Below are positions 23,565-35,238 of a stretch of 64,000 nt of DNA, piece after piece. Position 1 is the stretch's first letter. Each line of letters opens with the position of its first letter. Both the position numbers and the translations under genes were made by a program. The DNA lies in the NCBI RefSeq assembly GCF_000264905.1, contig NW_006763134.1, positions 714,336 through 778,335 on the forward strand. Reading direction: 5' to 3'. The notes below the pieces were generated by a model, which saw only the letters and a list, made by a program, of their open reading frames with translations, did not search any database and was not told where the DNA came from. The DNA is from Stereum hirsutum FP-91666 SS1. Lineage: Eukaryota; Basidiomycota; Agaricomycetes; Russulales; Stereaceae.

Positions 23565-25208
23565 TCATAACGCACGATGGTAGTCCGAATCGAATGACTC
23601 GCCTATTTGAATGACAGAGGCAAGGCGACCATCAGTTTGAGTTCCAGTGTTGGGAGGATGGGGTGAAAGTATGGGTATATGGTGTAATTCGGGCTCGGAA
23701 GAGATTTCGTCTGTGCCTGGTAGAGCTTCGGTCTTGAATTTTGCATCACGGAGCACGGGCGGCGTTGCTATGTCATGTGGAAAGAGCGCAAGATTTTCGT
23801 GAAAGGTCTTCTTCAAGCAGACTAGGACGACGAGTATGGTGGGGTATATGCCCTGCGCACGGTCAAGCATGATGACGTTAGTGTACATAAGTACAAAGGG
23901 AGAACAAGAAGGATGCAAAGCATTTAAGCAGTCTTACTGCAGTATGGACTAAACAGAGATATGCATCGGCATAAAATACTTCTGTCCAATATGTAGGCTC
24001 TCTTACGACTGCGGGAATGAAAGTCCTGGCGAAGAAGAAGACCATGAACGCAACCTAGGTGTTCAGACATTAGCTAATTATGTTCGCATACCGCAGATGA
24101 AGCGTTTATGTACCCAGATCAGGCAGTAGATCGCTCCGGACTCTACGAAAACAAAAAGCACTTTGGTTGCTATTGTGTCTCTCTGGTTTATCTCCCTGAT
24201 GAGCCGTCGGTGCACCCTAACGGAAACAGTATCATTGTCAGGCTGGAATAGCACAATGAGAGAACAGAAGAACAAACCAGGCTTTGTAGGTGATAACAAT
24301 GGTAGCGCCTATGTTGATCAGCACAGTGACACTACACGCAATATACACCGGTGTTGTGACTTTCAGCGTATCGAGCAATTGGAAGTTCCTCTCGACCACT
24401 ATTTGTTCGAGAAGGTAATTCCATATACTTGGCAATTTGGCAAGATTGAAGAGCGACAAGCTAATTTCGCCGACTGTCGTCACGGGAGACGGCACGGGCT
24501 CTTGATCAGCGAATGATACGTCTTTGCGACCGACGAAGTGCGAGACTAACCAAGAGCCAGCAAGCTCACGATGCATATAACACGGCGACCCCTTCTTCCG
24601 CACAACAGCCAAGCTCTCCATACCACAACCACATCGTTCAAAATAAACTAATAAGGCGACAAAGTATGGTCAGTACAAGAAGTGATCTGGACCTCTTGCG
24701 TTCCAAGGATGACAGACTCACCATCACCAAGGACAAGTTCAGCTGGACAGCCTGAATAATCAATAATGCAGATGTACAGTTGGGCCCAGAGTTGTGATTC
24801 GCCGACACTCGCTGGCTTTGGGTCTGAACGATGAGCATCGTGTACCGCACAGAGAGTCCCCAGTGTACGCTAGCGACCATGAGCATGGCACTGGTGATCG
24901 TCAACATGAACTGGTTGGCGCGCGTCCAGATCCCCTTCCGGCTGCCAAATGCAGAAAAGGGTGTCAATGGACGATGTACCTAGCCATGAAGATGAAAAGG
25001 GGTGTGACCTACATGGTGAACCATGTCGAAAGTATGAAGACACCGATGTAGAATCCTGTAGTCATTTATCCTCAATTCAACGCTCTGTCCACAGTACAAG
25101 AGAGTCGAGCACACCATAAATGATAGTTTCCACGATCATTGCGGAGATTTGGATCGTGAGAGCCTGAGATAGTTCGAACCCAAAGGTGTCATCGCTGGAA
25201 CTGGACAT
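23565..25208 (-). CDS. Seven-helix membrane protein, copy B
   Basis: Paralogue of copy A on the opposite strand. MSSSSDDTFGFELSQALTIQ leads into ISAMIVETIIYG, matching SSIIVETVTYG of copy A. Then come NQFMLTITSAMLMVASVHWG, LSVRYTMLIVQTQSQR, a helix before RAWFVLLF-type sequence, VESGAIYCLIWV, and finally IYPTILVVLVCLKKTFHENL with a polar tail that differs from copy A. The start was placed by alignment with copy A; another in-frame ATG lies at 25358 (50 residues upstream) and would add a hydrophilic leader. Borders of inner exons are approximate. Confidence 0.72.
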
Positions 25209-26387
25209 TACGGACGTGAGTGCAGTTTGTGAACCTGGGGGAAGTGTCCTGGTGGGGTCGAGGACAGAACGACACTCGTTGTTCAGATCGACGATGGCTT
25301 TAAGAACCACAGACGACGGCAGCTGACATAGTGCGGCGTACCCGTCAAGTGAGCGCATGAGGAGACTTGATGGACATGATAGATCAAGAGAGTATACATG
25401 TACACGTCCTTACCTATCCTTGCGGGTCTACGACATTGGGTTTATGCGTCCTATCTCCTTCGTTCTAATATATATACTTAGACACGGACACCAGATAGGG
25501 AGATGGAAGTTGAGAAGGGAAACAGATAAACTAGGCGTTATGCGAAAGACAAATCCTGCCAACTGAGAGGTATTGAACCTCCTCTCCCTGCTTTCCAAGC
25601 TACACAAAAGCGGTAGCCGATCTCTCGTTCTGGATAAAAGTCCTCGGTAGAGTCGCGGGCGCGACCCATAGGCTATAACTCCGACATGCGGGAAATCAAG
25701 AAGATGATTGAGATAAGAAATTACAGCGCTGCTCTCCTCAGCTAGTCGCCGAATAACGACTCGTATGCATGTCGTCCTTGGAAGACAGGTGCGTTACTGA
25801 CGATGAAGGGAAGTGATGAAAGCCGGCAGGTGACCTGAACAATAGCCTTCTACAGTATACTTTGAGCCCTTGAAGGCTGTCGCGGACAACAGCTCGGAAC
25901 GGGCAAAGGACTCACCACTGGCAGTAATGGCCTTCCGCAAGACCGTGTCACACAGCCAGGGTAATTCGCACGATAAGTAAAGATGGTTCCTGCGGCATCG
26001 ACATGTATGGATCGAAATGCAACATGATCAATGAGTAACCGAAGTTCGTGCCCGCCCAATGTCAGATTTTACAAGTCTGGTGACGTAAAAGGCAAAGAAA
26101 TAAATAGAAGACAAATACGCTGCTGCTCGTCTTGCTGTTTGGGGCGCATACATTCGCCCTTATCAGCATTGAAGATGAAGGCTGAGGATAGCACAAGACG
26201 AGACCTGACGAGACACGACTAGGATGTTGGCAGTGCACTGGACGAGTGGCCGCAAATGCAAGCCACTGGTTGAAACGCGTGACGTCACGCGTCATGGCTA
26301 AACATGGACCAACAGCGCGTCACACGCGGCCTTTCTCCGCGTCGTTCATTGTCTCCCCCCACATCTTTACCACTGTCGTCGACGAAA
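25209..26387. promoter_or_regulatory. Promoter region of MSH6 and of copy B
   Basis: About 1.2 kb between two divergent genes. The right end carries the palindromic site described separately. A 69-codon minus-strand frame at 26059-25850 has no recognisable domain. The rest shows nothing I can support. Confidence 0.4.
26275..26292. promoter_or_regulatory. Perfect palindrome: MCB-CRE-MCB
   Basis: ACGCGTGACGTCACGCGT is an 18-bp perfect palindrome. It comprises two MluI cell-cycle boxes (ACGCGT) flanking a full CRE (TGACGTCA, overlapping both by one base). It ends 95 bp before the MSH6 start codon at 26388. In yeasts ACGCGT binds the G1/S factor MBF, which drives replication and repair genes; that it works so here is inference. 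Confidence 0.65.
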
Positions 26388-29300
26388 ATGCCACCGAAAC
26401 CCTCAGAAAAAAACCAAAAGACTCTCAACAATTGGTTCTCTAAGGGCCCGTCTACGAACTCGGGCAATACTAACGCGTCTGGGTCCTCAGAGTCCAAAAA
26501 GTTGAAGCCAAAGGTATCGGCTTCTGCCTCGAAGCCGAAGCCTAAAAACACACCAGTCAAAAGCGCCTCCTCTAGCTCCATTCCACAGTCTAGTAGCCCG
26601 CCAGTACCAGACTTCCGCACCCCTTTATCGAAGAAGTCGAGGGGTAATGAAGTCGCCGTGACGAACGCGTCGGAGTCAGGAGGAAGTAGTTATAAGGATA
26701 CACCGCCTACGAGTGATCCTGTGGATGTGGACATGCTGTCTCCAGATGAGGATACTGAGACGGTGCCGCAGACCAAGTCTGTAAGTTTATCGCTCATTTT
26801 TGCTGGAATAGAGGGTTGTATACAACAGCGAATGACACTGATGGCTCAATACTTTGTACAGAGTCGTTTGAAGCGAAAGGCATCGATGGTTGTGGACTCG
26901 GACGAGGAGGTAGAAGAAGTCCAGAGTATCGATGCGAAAGCGTACAAGAAAGGCTTGTCTGCGTACAGACCCTCACCTCCGCCTGCCAACTCGAATGGTG
27001 AGACATTCAATACGCATGTTTTGTTTTATTTTGCCTTGGTGAGAGTAGGGGTAACGCACACCGAAATATCGGGCTATAATCGTTGCTCCATACTCGACGT
27101 GTGCCCTTGGACCTCGATATATGCGTTACCATCCTCCAATTCACCTTCCACTATCCTCATCAACGTGTCATTACGTACTAACAGTTGCTTGTTTACTTCA
27201 TAGGCCGTGCGAAGAAACTCCGCGTTTCATCAACTGAGGTTGAGTCTGAGAACGAGGAAGAGGACGGTCGTCCCTCTTTTGCCGGCAAGCTCAACAAGTT
27301 CAAAAAATCTCCAGTGAAGAAATGTAGGCGCACAACATCCTGTCGTAGTGACCTCATCTTTGACTCCATATTCTGACTGATATTTCTATAGCTCGTAAGT
27401 CCAAATCATCCGACGACGACGACTTTATCGTCCCAGACGACGAAATCGAACTTCCTTCTGATGACGATGACGATCGTCCAACTCGCGCACGTTCTACTTC
27501 CCGCTCCTCCGGCCGTTTTTCCCGTGCTTCTTCCTCCCATTCGCACCCCGATACCACCGATGCGGACGATGACATTGACGACGACGACGACGAGCCGTCG
27601 TCTAAGTCGAAGAAGGTACCCAGCCGACCCGCGTTGAAGAAAAATAACGGGGCGAGTGCCAGTGGTGGTCGCGGGGGCGGGGGCGGGAGTAACAGTTTCG
27701 TGACGAAGGCGGAGATGAGGGCGATGGCGACCAAGGATGAGAAGAAGTCTCAGGAGAATCCGTTTGGATTTTTGCTGGATCCTATGGACGTAAGTCTCTC
27801 CCCCCCTCTTCTATACGCAGCTCCTTGTCAGGCACGTATTGACGACGAACCTCTCTCCTTTTGTTTGGCTATGATGATCTTGCGATTTGGTGTGATAGAA
27901 AGACCAAGTCCACCCAGGTCAGAAGGGATACGATCCGAGGACTCTGTACATCCCGAAGAGCGTGTGGAAGGAGTTTTCTCCGTTCGAGACGCAGGTTTGT
28001 CTTCTGTGGCGTCGTGTGGCGTCAATTGTATGTGGCGACCGCTGTGCTGACGGTTTGCTATGGTGTGCAGTTCTGGGAGATCAAGCAGAACCACTATGAC
28101 ACGGTATGTTCGGTCGTTTCTGCGTGAAATTGGCGAGGCTGATCATACTCACTGTGCTCGTCGTGCTGCAGGTCTTGTTCTTCCAGAAAGGGTACGTGGA
28201 ACTGGTCTCTCGCCCAGACGCCCGACTTGGCTGACGCGAACCGTGTTTCATCATTTCCATCCACTCAGGAAATTCCTCGAGGTATACAATCATATCGCAG
28301 CTAAAGCCTCATGAAGAAGCATTGCTTACGGGTGTTTTGCACAGCTGTATGAAGAAGATGCTCGCATCGGTCACCGAGAATTCGATCTCAAGCTTACGCA
28401 GCGCGTCAAGATGTCCATGGTACACCCTGTTTCCTTCTCCGGTTTCTTCGTTCCACTGGCACGATGCAATGATATTGATATTGATGTATGGGATTAGGTC
28501 GGTGTTCCGGAGATGTCGTTCAACTTCTGGGCCGCGTATGTCCCTTCCCTTTGACGTTCTTCTTTGCTAAGACTCATCGCTCACCTCGTGATCGTGCAGG
28601 AAATTCCTCGCAAAAGGTAAGCATTCCCGCCTTTTTTTCCTTGCCGTCCTCCTGACTCTGCCTTCGGTGAACTGACTACATCCACTGGGATACATAGGTT
28701 ACAAAGTCGGACGCGTCGATCAAGTGGAGACTGCCCTCGGTGCGGAGATGAGACTTGCTTCAGATAAGTCGAAGGGCAAGAAAACCGCAGGGGAAAAGAT
28801 CGTACGACGGTGCGTTCTTCATCCCCACTATTCACCTTCTAGTCGTCTGTTCTATCTTTGATTCTATTCCGTGGAGACGTTTGACTGACTTAGTCAATCT
28901 TTGAAACAATGTGGTGTAAAATGGTTTGATGATGTGTAGGGAGTTGAATAAAGTCTACACGAACGGAACGCTCGTCGACGAAGAGCTCCTTACGGACGAG
29001 CAAGCAGGGCATTGTGTTTCCATTCGCGAGTCGGATCCCGATGACTTCCCAGGTGCTTCTACAGGTATGTTTCCGCCCTCAGAGCAATTTCAGAAAACGC
29101 GCCAGGACTACACTAAAAAGCGCCGATATGCAGGCAGTGCTGGTGGCGGAGGTGCATTTGGTATCTGCGTTCTCGACAGCGCGACTAGCGAATTCAATCT
29201 TTGTGCTTTTGAGGACGACGTGTGTAGAACCAGGCTGGAGACGTTGATGAGGCAGTTGAGAGTTAAGGAGATTGTGTTTACTAAGGTTCGTTTGCTTGCC

Positions 29301-32300
29301 TCATATTCCCCGTGATACTTTGTTGTATCGACTTAACCTCCGTAACTATTTTGCAGGGTAACCTCTCCGTCGAGACCACTCGGCTTCTCAAGTCTCTCCT
29401 GCCTGCGACTTGTCTTTGGACCTCATTGAGGGATAAGAAGGAAGGGTTCGATTACGAGACCACAATCGAGGAGCTCAAGCAGCTATATCCACCCTCCGAA
29501 GCAGGATCAGATTCCCAGACGCAGAATGAGGAATCTATGATAGAGGATGAGGCGATGGAGGGCATGGAGGGCGTCCCTAAGGCAATTAGGGATATGCTCA
29601 AGTGCAAGAGTGCAGTCGAGTCGTTGGGATCGATGATCTGGTTCGTTCTCTCATTAGGACCTGTCGTTCTGTTTTTATTCTCCGGGAAGTAACTCGAGAC
29701 TGACTTTGCTATGGCTGGGATAGGTACCTCCGTCAACTCAACATCGATAAGGATATTCTCACCATGCGCAACTTCAATGTCTACGATCCTATGAAACGTG
29801 GGCAGGGGCTCGTGTTGGATGGACAAACGTTGGCGCATATTGAGGTGCTGGTGAATAATGAGGGGACGGAGGAGGGAAGCCTGTTGGAGCTTTTGGGAAG
29901 GTGTGTTACGCCGTTTGGTGAGTATTCAGGTTGTTTCTCCCTTGGCTTTCGTATGAGGGCTGATGTGCGTATCATCTGTGTTCAGGCAAGCGACTGTTCA
30001 GGATTTGGCTATGCATGCCCTTGAGAGAAATCAAGGATATCAACGCTCGGTTAGCCGTTCTCTCTATTTACTGCCATCAAATTGGCTGATCTTGTCACAA
30101 TAGCTTGGACGCTATCGAGGACCTGATGCGCGACCTCTCCTTCGAGGAGCAGTTCGTCAAGGTTGCCAAGGGACTTCCGGACCTTGAACGCATCGTATCT
30201 AGAATCCATGCCAAGAACTGTAAGGTCAAGGATTTCCTGAAGGTTCTCTCTGTGCGTCTCCTCTTCCCCTCGATTCTTAACCGTGTCACTACTGATGCGT
30301 TCTTTGATAATGGCTGTTCCTCGGTGCGGAATATCAGGCATTCCGCCGCCTCAGCGAAGGACTCGCGGAGCTGGCCGACGCTTCTGAATCATTCAACTCC
30401 AAGACGATCTTGGGTCTTCTTAGATCTGCGCCTGACCTTGAACCACATATCAAGAATGTGCAGTCGAAGTTCAAAAGGCCGGACAAGGGTGAGCCACAAG
30501 ATTTACCGCATACGTTGGAAAGTTAAATAATATATCTTCACTGAATAGATAACACGGACGAGTTGATTCCGGTCGAGGGCAAGGACGAGGCCTACGACGA
30601 GATATCGGCAGAGATCAAGGAGCTCGAGGACGAGCTGGAGAAGGAACTGAAGAAGTTGAAGAAGCAGCTTGGATGTGATTTAACGTATTGGCACAGTGCA
30701 CAAGGGACAAAGGTCGGTTTCGGATTCAAAATATCAGGCCCTGAAGTATGTTCCGCTGACGATAGGAATTGTCCACAGGAAATCTATCTCGTTCAGACCA
30801 AGGCTGGACAAGAGGATATCCCGAGAAATTGGGTCAAGAGCGGTGCTACTAAAGTGTGTTCCGTACATTGGGCTTCTGTTGACCGTCCTTCTCATACTTT
30901 ACCAACCTAGGCTGCCACTCGCTGGGTAGTCCCCTCCCTCTCCGCCACCATTCGCTCGCTCAAAGAAGCCCGCGAGACACGCAACGCAACGATCAAATCC
31001 TACAAACTCCGTCTCTTCGAAGAATTCGACAAAGATCGGGGCGTATGGCTGCGCGCCATCCGCGTCCTGGCCGAGTTGGACTGTCTGTTCAGTCTGGCGA
31101 AGTCATCTCAGGCGATGGGAGAGCCTGTCTGCAGGCCTGAATTTGTGGAGACGGATGGAGAGGCGTGGGTAGATTTCGTAGAGTTAAGGCATCCGGCGTT
31201 GGCTGTGAGGACTAAGGGGGATTTCATCCCGAATGATGTGAAGCTGGGTGGGGAGGTGGGAAGAATTGCGTTGTTGACGGGTGAGTTAATATTTGGGTGC
31301 TACCTTGAAATCTGGTTGACTGATATTGGGTACGATCAGGACCTAATATGGGGTAAGCTCGACTCGTACCTTCTACGTTTTTCGTTCTGAAGTCCCCTAT
31401 GTCGTGATGCAGAGGAAAATCTACGGTACGTGTATCATTCTCCTACCACGTGGTATGAATGCTGATTCGACTGTTACTTTACAGGTCATGAGGATGACTG
31501 CTACCGGTGTCGTGCGTTCCTCATATCTTTCCTGTGGGTCGGGACGACGATGCTGAACCCTCGATTGCAGATCATGGCCCAACTGGGCATGTACGTACCG
31601 GCGCAGAAGGCCAGGTAATTTTCGCTCAATTATGAATCCTGCATCGCAGGATGAAATGGCGAGCTAACGTATCTGGCCTGCAGGCTATCTCCGGTCGATT
31701 CGATCCTCACTCGTATGGGAGCATACGATAACATGTTTTCCAACGCCAGTACTTTCAAGGTTGAGTTGGATGAATGGTGAGTCCTTGTCGAAGTCGGCTT
31801 TTCCTGCTTCATGCTCATGACGATATTGTAGTTGCAAGATCTTGCGAGATGCGACACCAAGATCCTTGGTGATTCTTGATGGTAAGATCTTTTGTAGAAC
31901 GTCGCGGTATGGGTGTCGCTCAGTTGTTGTTTTATAGAACTGGGTAGAGGAACTTCAACTTACGTGAGTGGATCACGTCTCTAATTTATGTGATATGCTG
32001 ACATCTCATGGTAGGACGGCATGGCCATTGCTGGAGTAAGTTCTTATATGAATATTCTTCCGTTGAAATCACACCTGACCTCTCATCTTCTGTAGGCTGT
32101 CCTACATCAACTCGCCACTCACACTCTGGCTCTGACCTTCTTCGCCACACACTATGGCTCCCTCACTGATGATTTCGCTTACCACCCGAACATCAGAAAC
32201 ATGCACATGGAGACTATGGTGAACGAAGAGAAGCGCGAGGTCGGCCACCCTCCCTCTAACTGGCTAGTATCCTCTAACTTATACTGTTTAACTTCGCAGC

Positions 32301-32620
32301 TTGTATTCCTCTACAAACTCATCGATGGCATCGCTTCATCTTCCTTCGGAACCCACGTCGCCAACCTTGCCGGCGTTCCTCTCGAAGTCGTTCAACGAGC
32401 AGAAGTCGTCTCCAAAGACTTTGCTCGCCAATTCAAGGAGAAGGTCGATGGAAAGAGAAAGAAGTCGGCCACAGGACGACTTCCGCTCGTTGCGCAGGCG
32501 AACTTCGCGTTCTTGTATGGATTGGTCACAGGTGCGAAGGCCATGGACGAGAACCCCGTGAGGCAGAGGGAGGTCTTGAGAAGGATGAAGGTGGAGGTAC
32601 TGAAGTGTCTCGAGGAGTAA
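26388..32620 (+). CDS. MSH6: DNA mismatch repair protein MSH6
   Basis: Partner of MSH2 in MutS-alpha, which recognises base mismatches and small loops. The gene has many short introns. The N-terminus holds a PCNA-interacting box, QKTLNNWF (Q-x2-L-x2-aromatic-aromatic), then a disordered, acidic Ser-rich region. MutS domain I follows with LYIPKSVWKEFSPFETQFWEIK and the mismatch-reading F-x-E motif in QKGKFLELYEED, completed by splicing. The lever/clamp region includes GTKEIYLVQ-type sequence. In the ATPase, Walker A GPNMGGKST is assembled over two introns; then come DSILTRMGAYDNMFSNAST, Walker B LVILDELGRGTSTYDG and ATHYGSL. The final helix bundle ends LKCLEE. ATG 26388 (MPPKPSEK) is preferred; an in-frame ATG at 26304 starts 12 bp after the promoter palindrome. 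All catalytic motifs are intact. Confidence 0.96.
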
Positions 32621-32994
32621 GGGGCACGTGCGGAGTTGATGAGTGGTGCATTTGGACTTTTGCCTGTTCAGCTGGAATTTACTTACCGTTATTGACGCTT
32701 ACTGTACCGATACTCACCTCTGGCCTGCTAATCTTGATGTTCACCTTTCGGAGTTTCGTTTATTAATCCATGACAAGGTTTACACTCGCACGGTAAACGT
32801 CAACTTGCATTTTCCTGATAAAGGCAGGTGTACTACGATGCGCCACACAAATACACCGCTGGCTCTTCTCATCCCATTGTCTTCATTTGCGCGATCAGTC
32901 TAAATCCCCACCATAGATTGGAGGCGTAAAACTCAAGGGTTAGTATCACCAACGTCGCTTATACCCTCTTCACGGATTGTGCGCGCTAGAGATC
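32621..32994. other. Intergenic, MSH6 3' end / BTB promoter
   Basis: 374 bp between two co-directional genes; nothing specific seen. Confidence 0.4.
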
Positions 32995-33804
32995 ATGCCA
33001 CCAAAGCACGATGATACCTTCTACTTGGAGGAATCGTCCATGGTGATCTTTCTGGTGAGCATTCGAGTCTGCAAGTCATGAGATAATTTCGAGGTTTTTG
33101 AATGTATAAAATTCTCACATATAGGTGGAGGACACCCTTTTCCGAGTTCCTCGTCAAGCGTTACTCTCTGACTCAGAGGAGAACTTCTTCACCGGAATGT
33201 TCGCTCCCCATCCGAGTCGGGACGATGTAGGGCTTGTAGCAGAAGGCATGAGCGATGACAGTCCCATACAAGTGCCTAGCGTCGTCACCGTTGGAGCTTT
33301 CCGTTTATTTTGTCACGCCTTATATCCTTAGTGCGTTCTTCTTGCCCTTTATTTCATGATCAGACACTGATGCGCTAGCATAGCCTATCCAGAGAGGCCA
33401 TGCCAGCGCAGTCCACTGCCTCCGATTGGGCCTCAGTCCTCGAACTTGCCGATATGTGGCAGATGGAAAGATTGCGTAACATGGCGATCAATGCTTTGAC
33501 GGATTTCTTAAAAGACATGGAACCAGAGGAAAAGATAGTGTTTGGCATGAAGTGGAAGCGGCGTCCGTGGGTCATGGACGGAGCTCGGGAGATAGTAGTG
33601 CAGGGAGCATCGATGTCGATGGCTCAAATGGAAGCGATAGGTCTTCTTGCTGTCTCCAGACTGGCAAGCATACGGGAGATGCTCAGCAGCTATCTAGGCA
33701 CTCACAATATCTTCATCGAGTCGATGAGGACAGCGTGTATCGTTTGTGTTCAAGGGAAATTGGAAGGTGTAGTCACGGAGATGCTCGCGGATGGAATGGA
33801 GTAG
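32995..33804 (+). CDS. BTB/POZ domain protein
   Basis: Exons 32995-33054, 33125-33330 and 33384-33804 close to 228 residues. The fold reads as a fungal BTB domain: DDTFYLEESSMVIFLVEDTL, then LFRVPRQALLSDSEENFFTGMF, a variable loop, and VGAFRLFCHALYPYLS. The BACK-like helical part follows (WASVLELADMWQMERLRNMA). Such small BTB proteins form large families in Agaricomycetes and are usually taken as protein-interaction adaptors, some for cullin-3 ligases; the substrate is unknown. It follows MSH6 on the same strand but with its own promoter space. Confidence 0.85.
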
Positions 33805-34395
33805 CTTCTAGGAATATTAACACCGTGCTTCTAACAGTAGAGTCGACCATCATGATCTACAAGTGGTGACCACTTTGAGATCATGGGCGCAGTTATTTAC
33901 TATACTTAAACTCTACTTCAAACAGCACTCCACGAAAAATTCTTCATGACGCCCTCGATGAAATGATAATGATATCTTGCTAGCTAACCAGAGCTAAGGG
34001 CGAGGCTAAAGGTCCTTTGCGTTCGTATGTTCGCTCCAACTGACCGTATGTATCCCGGTTGTCTCCCGCATGAGTCCCCTCGTTCTGACTTTGCGTCGGG
34101 CTACCGACTACGTAGTCAGTCCAATTGGTGCACACCTGGATGGTCCGTGACGAACATATGGTTGAAAAAGACAGCGAGGAAACGAATACAAGCGACACAA
34201 TAATTTCAGTATTTCTCAAAACTACGCAGCATCCGATTCATGAAGAAATCAAAGTCCAACGATTCAATTCGGAAATCAAAAGGTCATGATCATGAGGGGA
34301 AAAGAACATTAAATCATGCCCAAGCCATCGCCATGACACAGCTCCGAACTCGCATAAAGTCAAGGCTGGAAACCGCTTTCAACAACGCTCGACGT
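33805..34395. other. Convergent 3' spacer
   Basis: 591 bp between the stops of the BTB gene and the minus-strand secreted-protein gene. Short frames here lack support. Confidence 0.4.
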
Positions 34396-35238
34396 TCAGG
34401 CGCAGGTGCCCGCGGTAAGGCTCTCCCTGAACGCGAAGAATTCCCTGCAGAAGTCCGCGGGGTGGCTGGCGCTGTACTGGAAGTAGTCGGCGAAGTTCCG
34501 GTAGGGGATGCCTCCGTTACAGATGTTGTCCCTGCATCCACAAAGTCAGCCATACATACAAACAATCGGGATATCGCGGGGTGACGGTACGGAAGACATA
34601 CCAGGACGCGATACGGTTGAAGTCGGCAATGACAACATCGGGCTTGGAAGGGTACGGTCCAGTGGGGTTCAGAACACTGTAAAAAAACAATGTTTGTGCA
34701 GGTAAGACATCAGGCAAGCAGAAGAAAGCCACGGAACGAACCACTGACCCGTAGTACGCGTCGATGTAGTTCTGCTGGGTGACCTCCGGTCCTCCCCTCG
34801 AGATAATGTTGAAGACCTGATAACGAGCAATGACCGTCAATACCCTACAACTCTCTCTTACAGGAAGGAAATGAAAGTACTCACGTCGTAGTTCATCCTC
34901 GGGATAGTCACGCTCGGAGGGGGGTCATCGTTTTTACCGATCCTGTGCCACATGTACTTCAAGAAATCATCCAGATTCTTGCCGCTCCTCTCGTAGCAGA
35001 CACCCGCGAACACGCAAGGCTGCTGCGACCAGATGCTGCTGAAATCATTCACTACGTTGTCGTAGCAGAGAGCTTGGAGACGGTCGCAGGAACCGTTGTC
35101 GCCGTCGTCGACTCCGACGGGGCGCATGAGGGAAACGCCATCGTCGAATCCTCCAAAGGGGCGCATGACGGAAGCACCGCTGACGAGAGTCGCGGAAGTA
35201 GCGAGCAGAGAGACAATGGTGGCGACGGAGAACAACAT
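34396..35238 (-). CDS. Small secreted cysteine-containing protein
   Basis: Four exons (35238-34885, 34816-34749, 34676-34602, 34531-34396) close exactly to 210 residues. MLFSVATIVSLLATSATLVSG is a clear signal peptide and no other membrane segment is seen. The mature part has cysteines in CDRLQALCYDN, QQPCVFAGVCYERS, DNICNGG, DFCREFF and the terminal GTCA, eight in all, suggesting disulphide bonds. Aromatic stretches include NYIDAYYGVLNPTGPYPSKP and YRNFADYFQYSASHP. I do not recognise a characterised family; it resembles unannotated secreted proteins of wood- and litter-decay fungi. Function is unknown. Confidence 0.8.
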
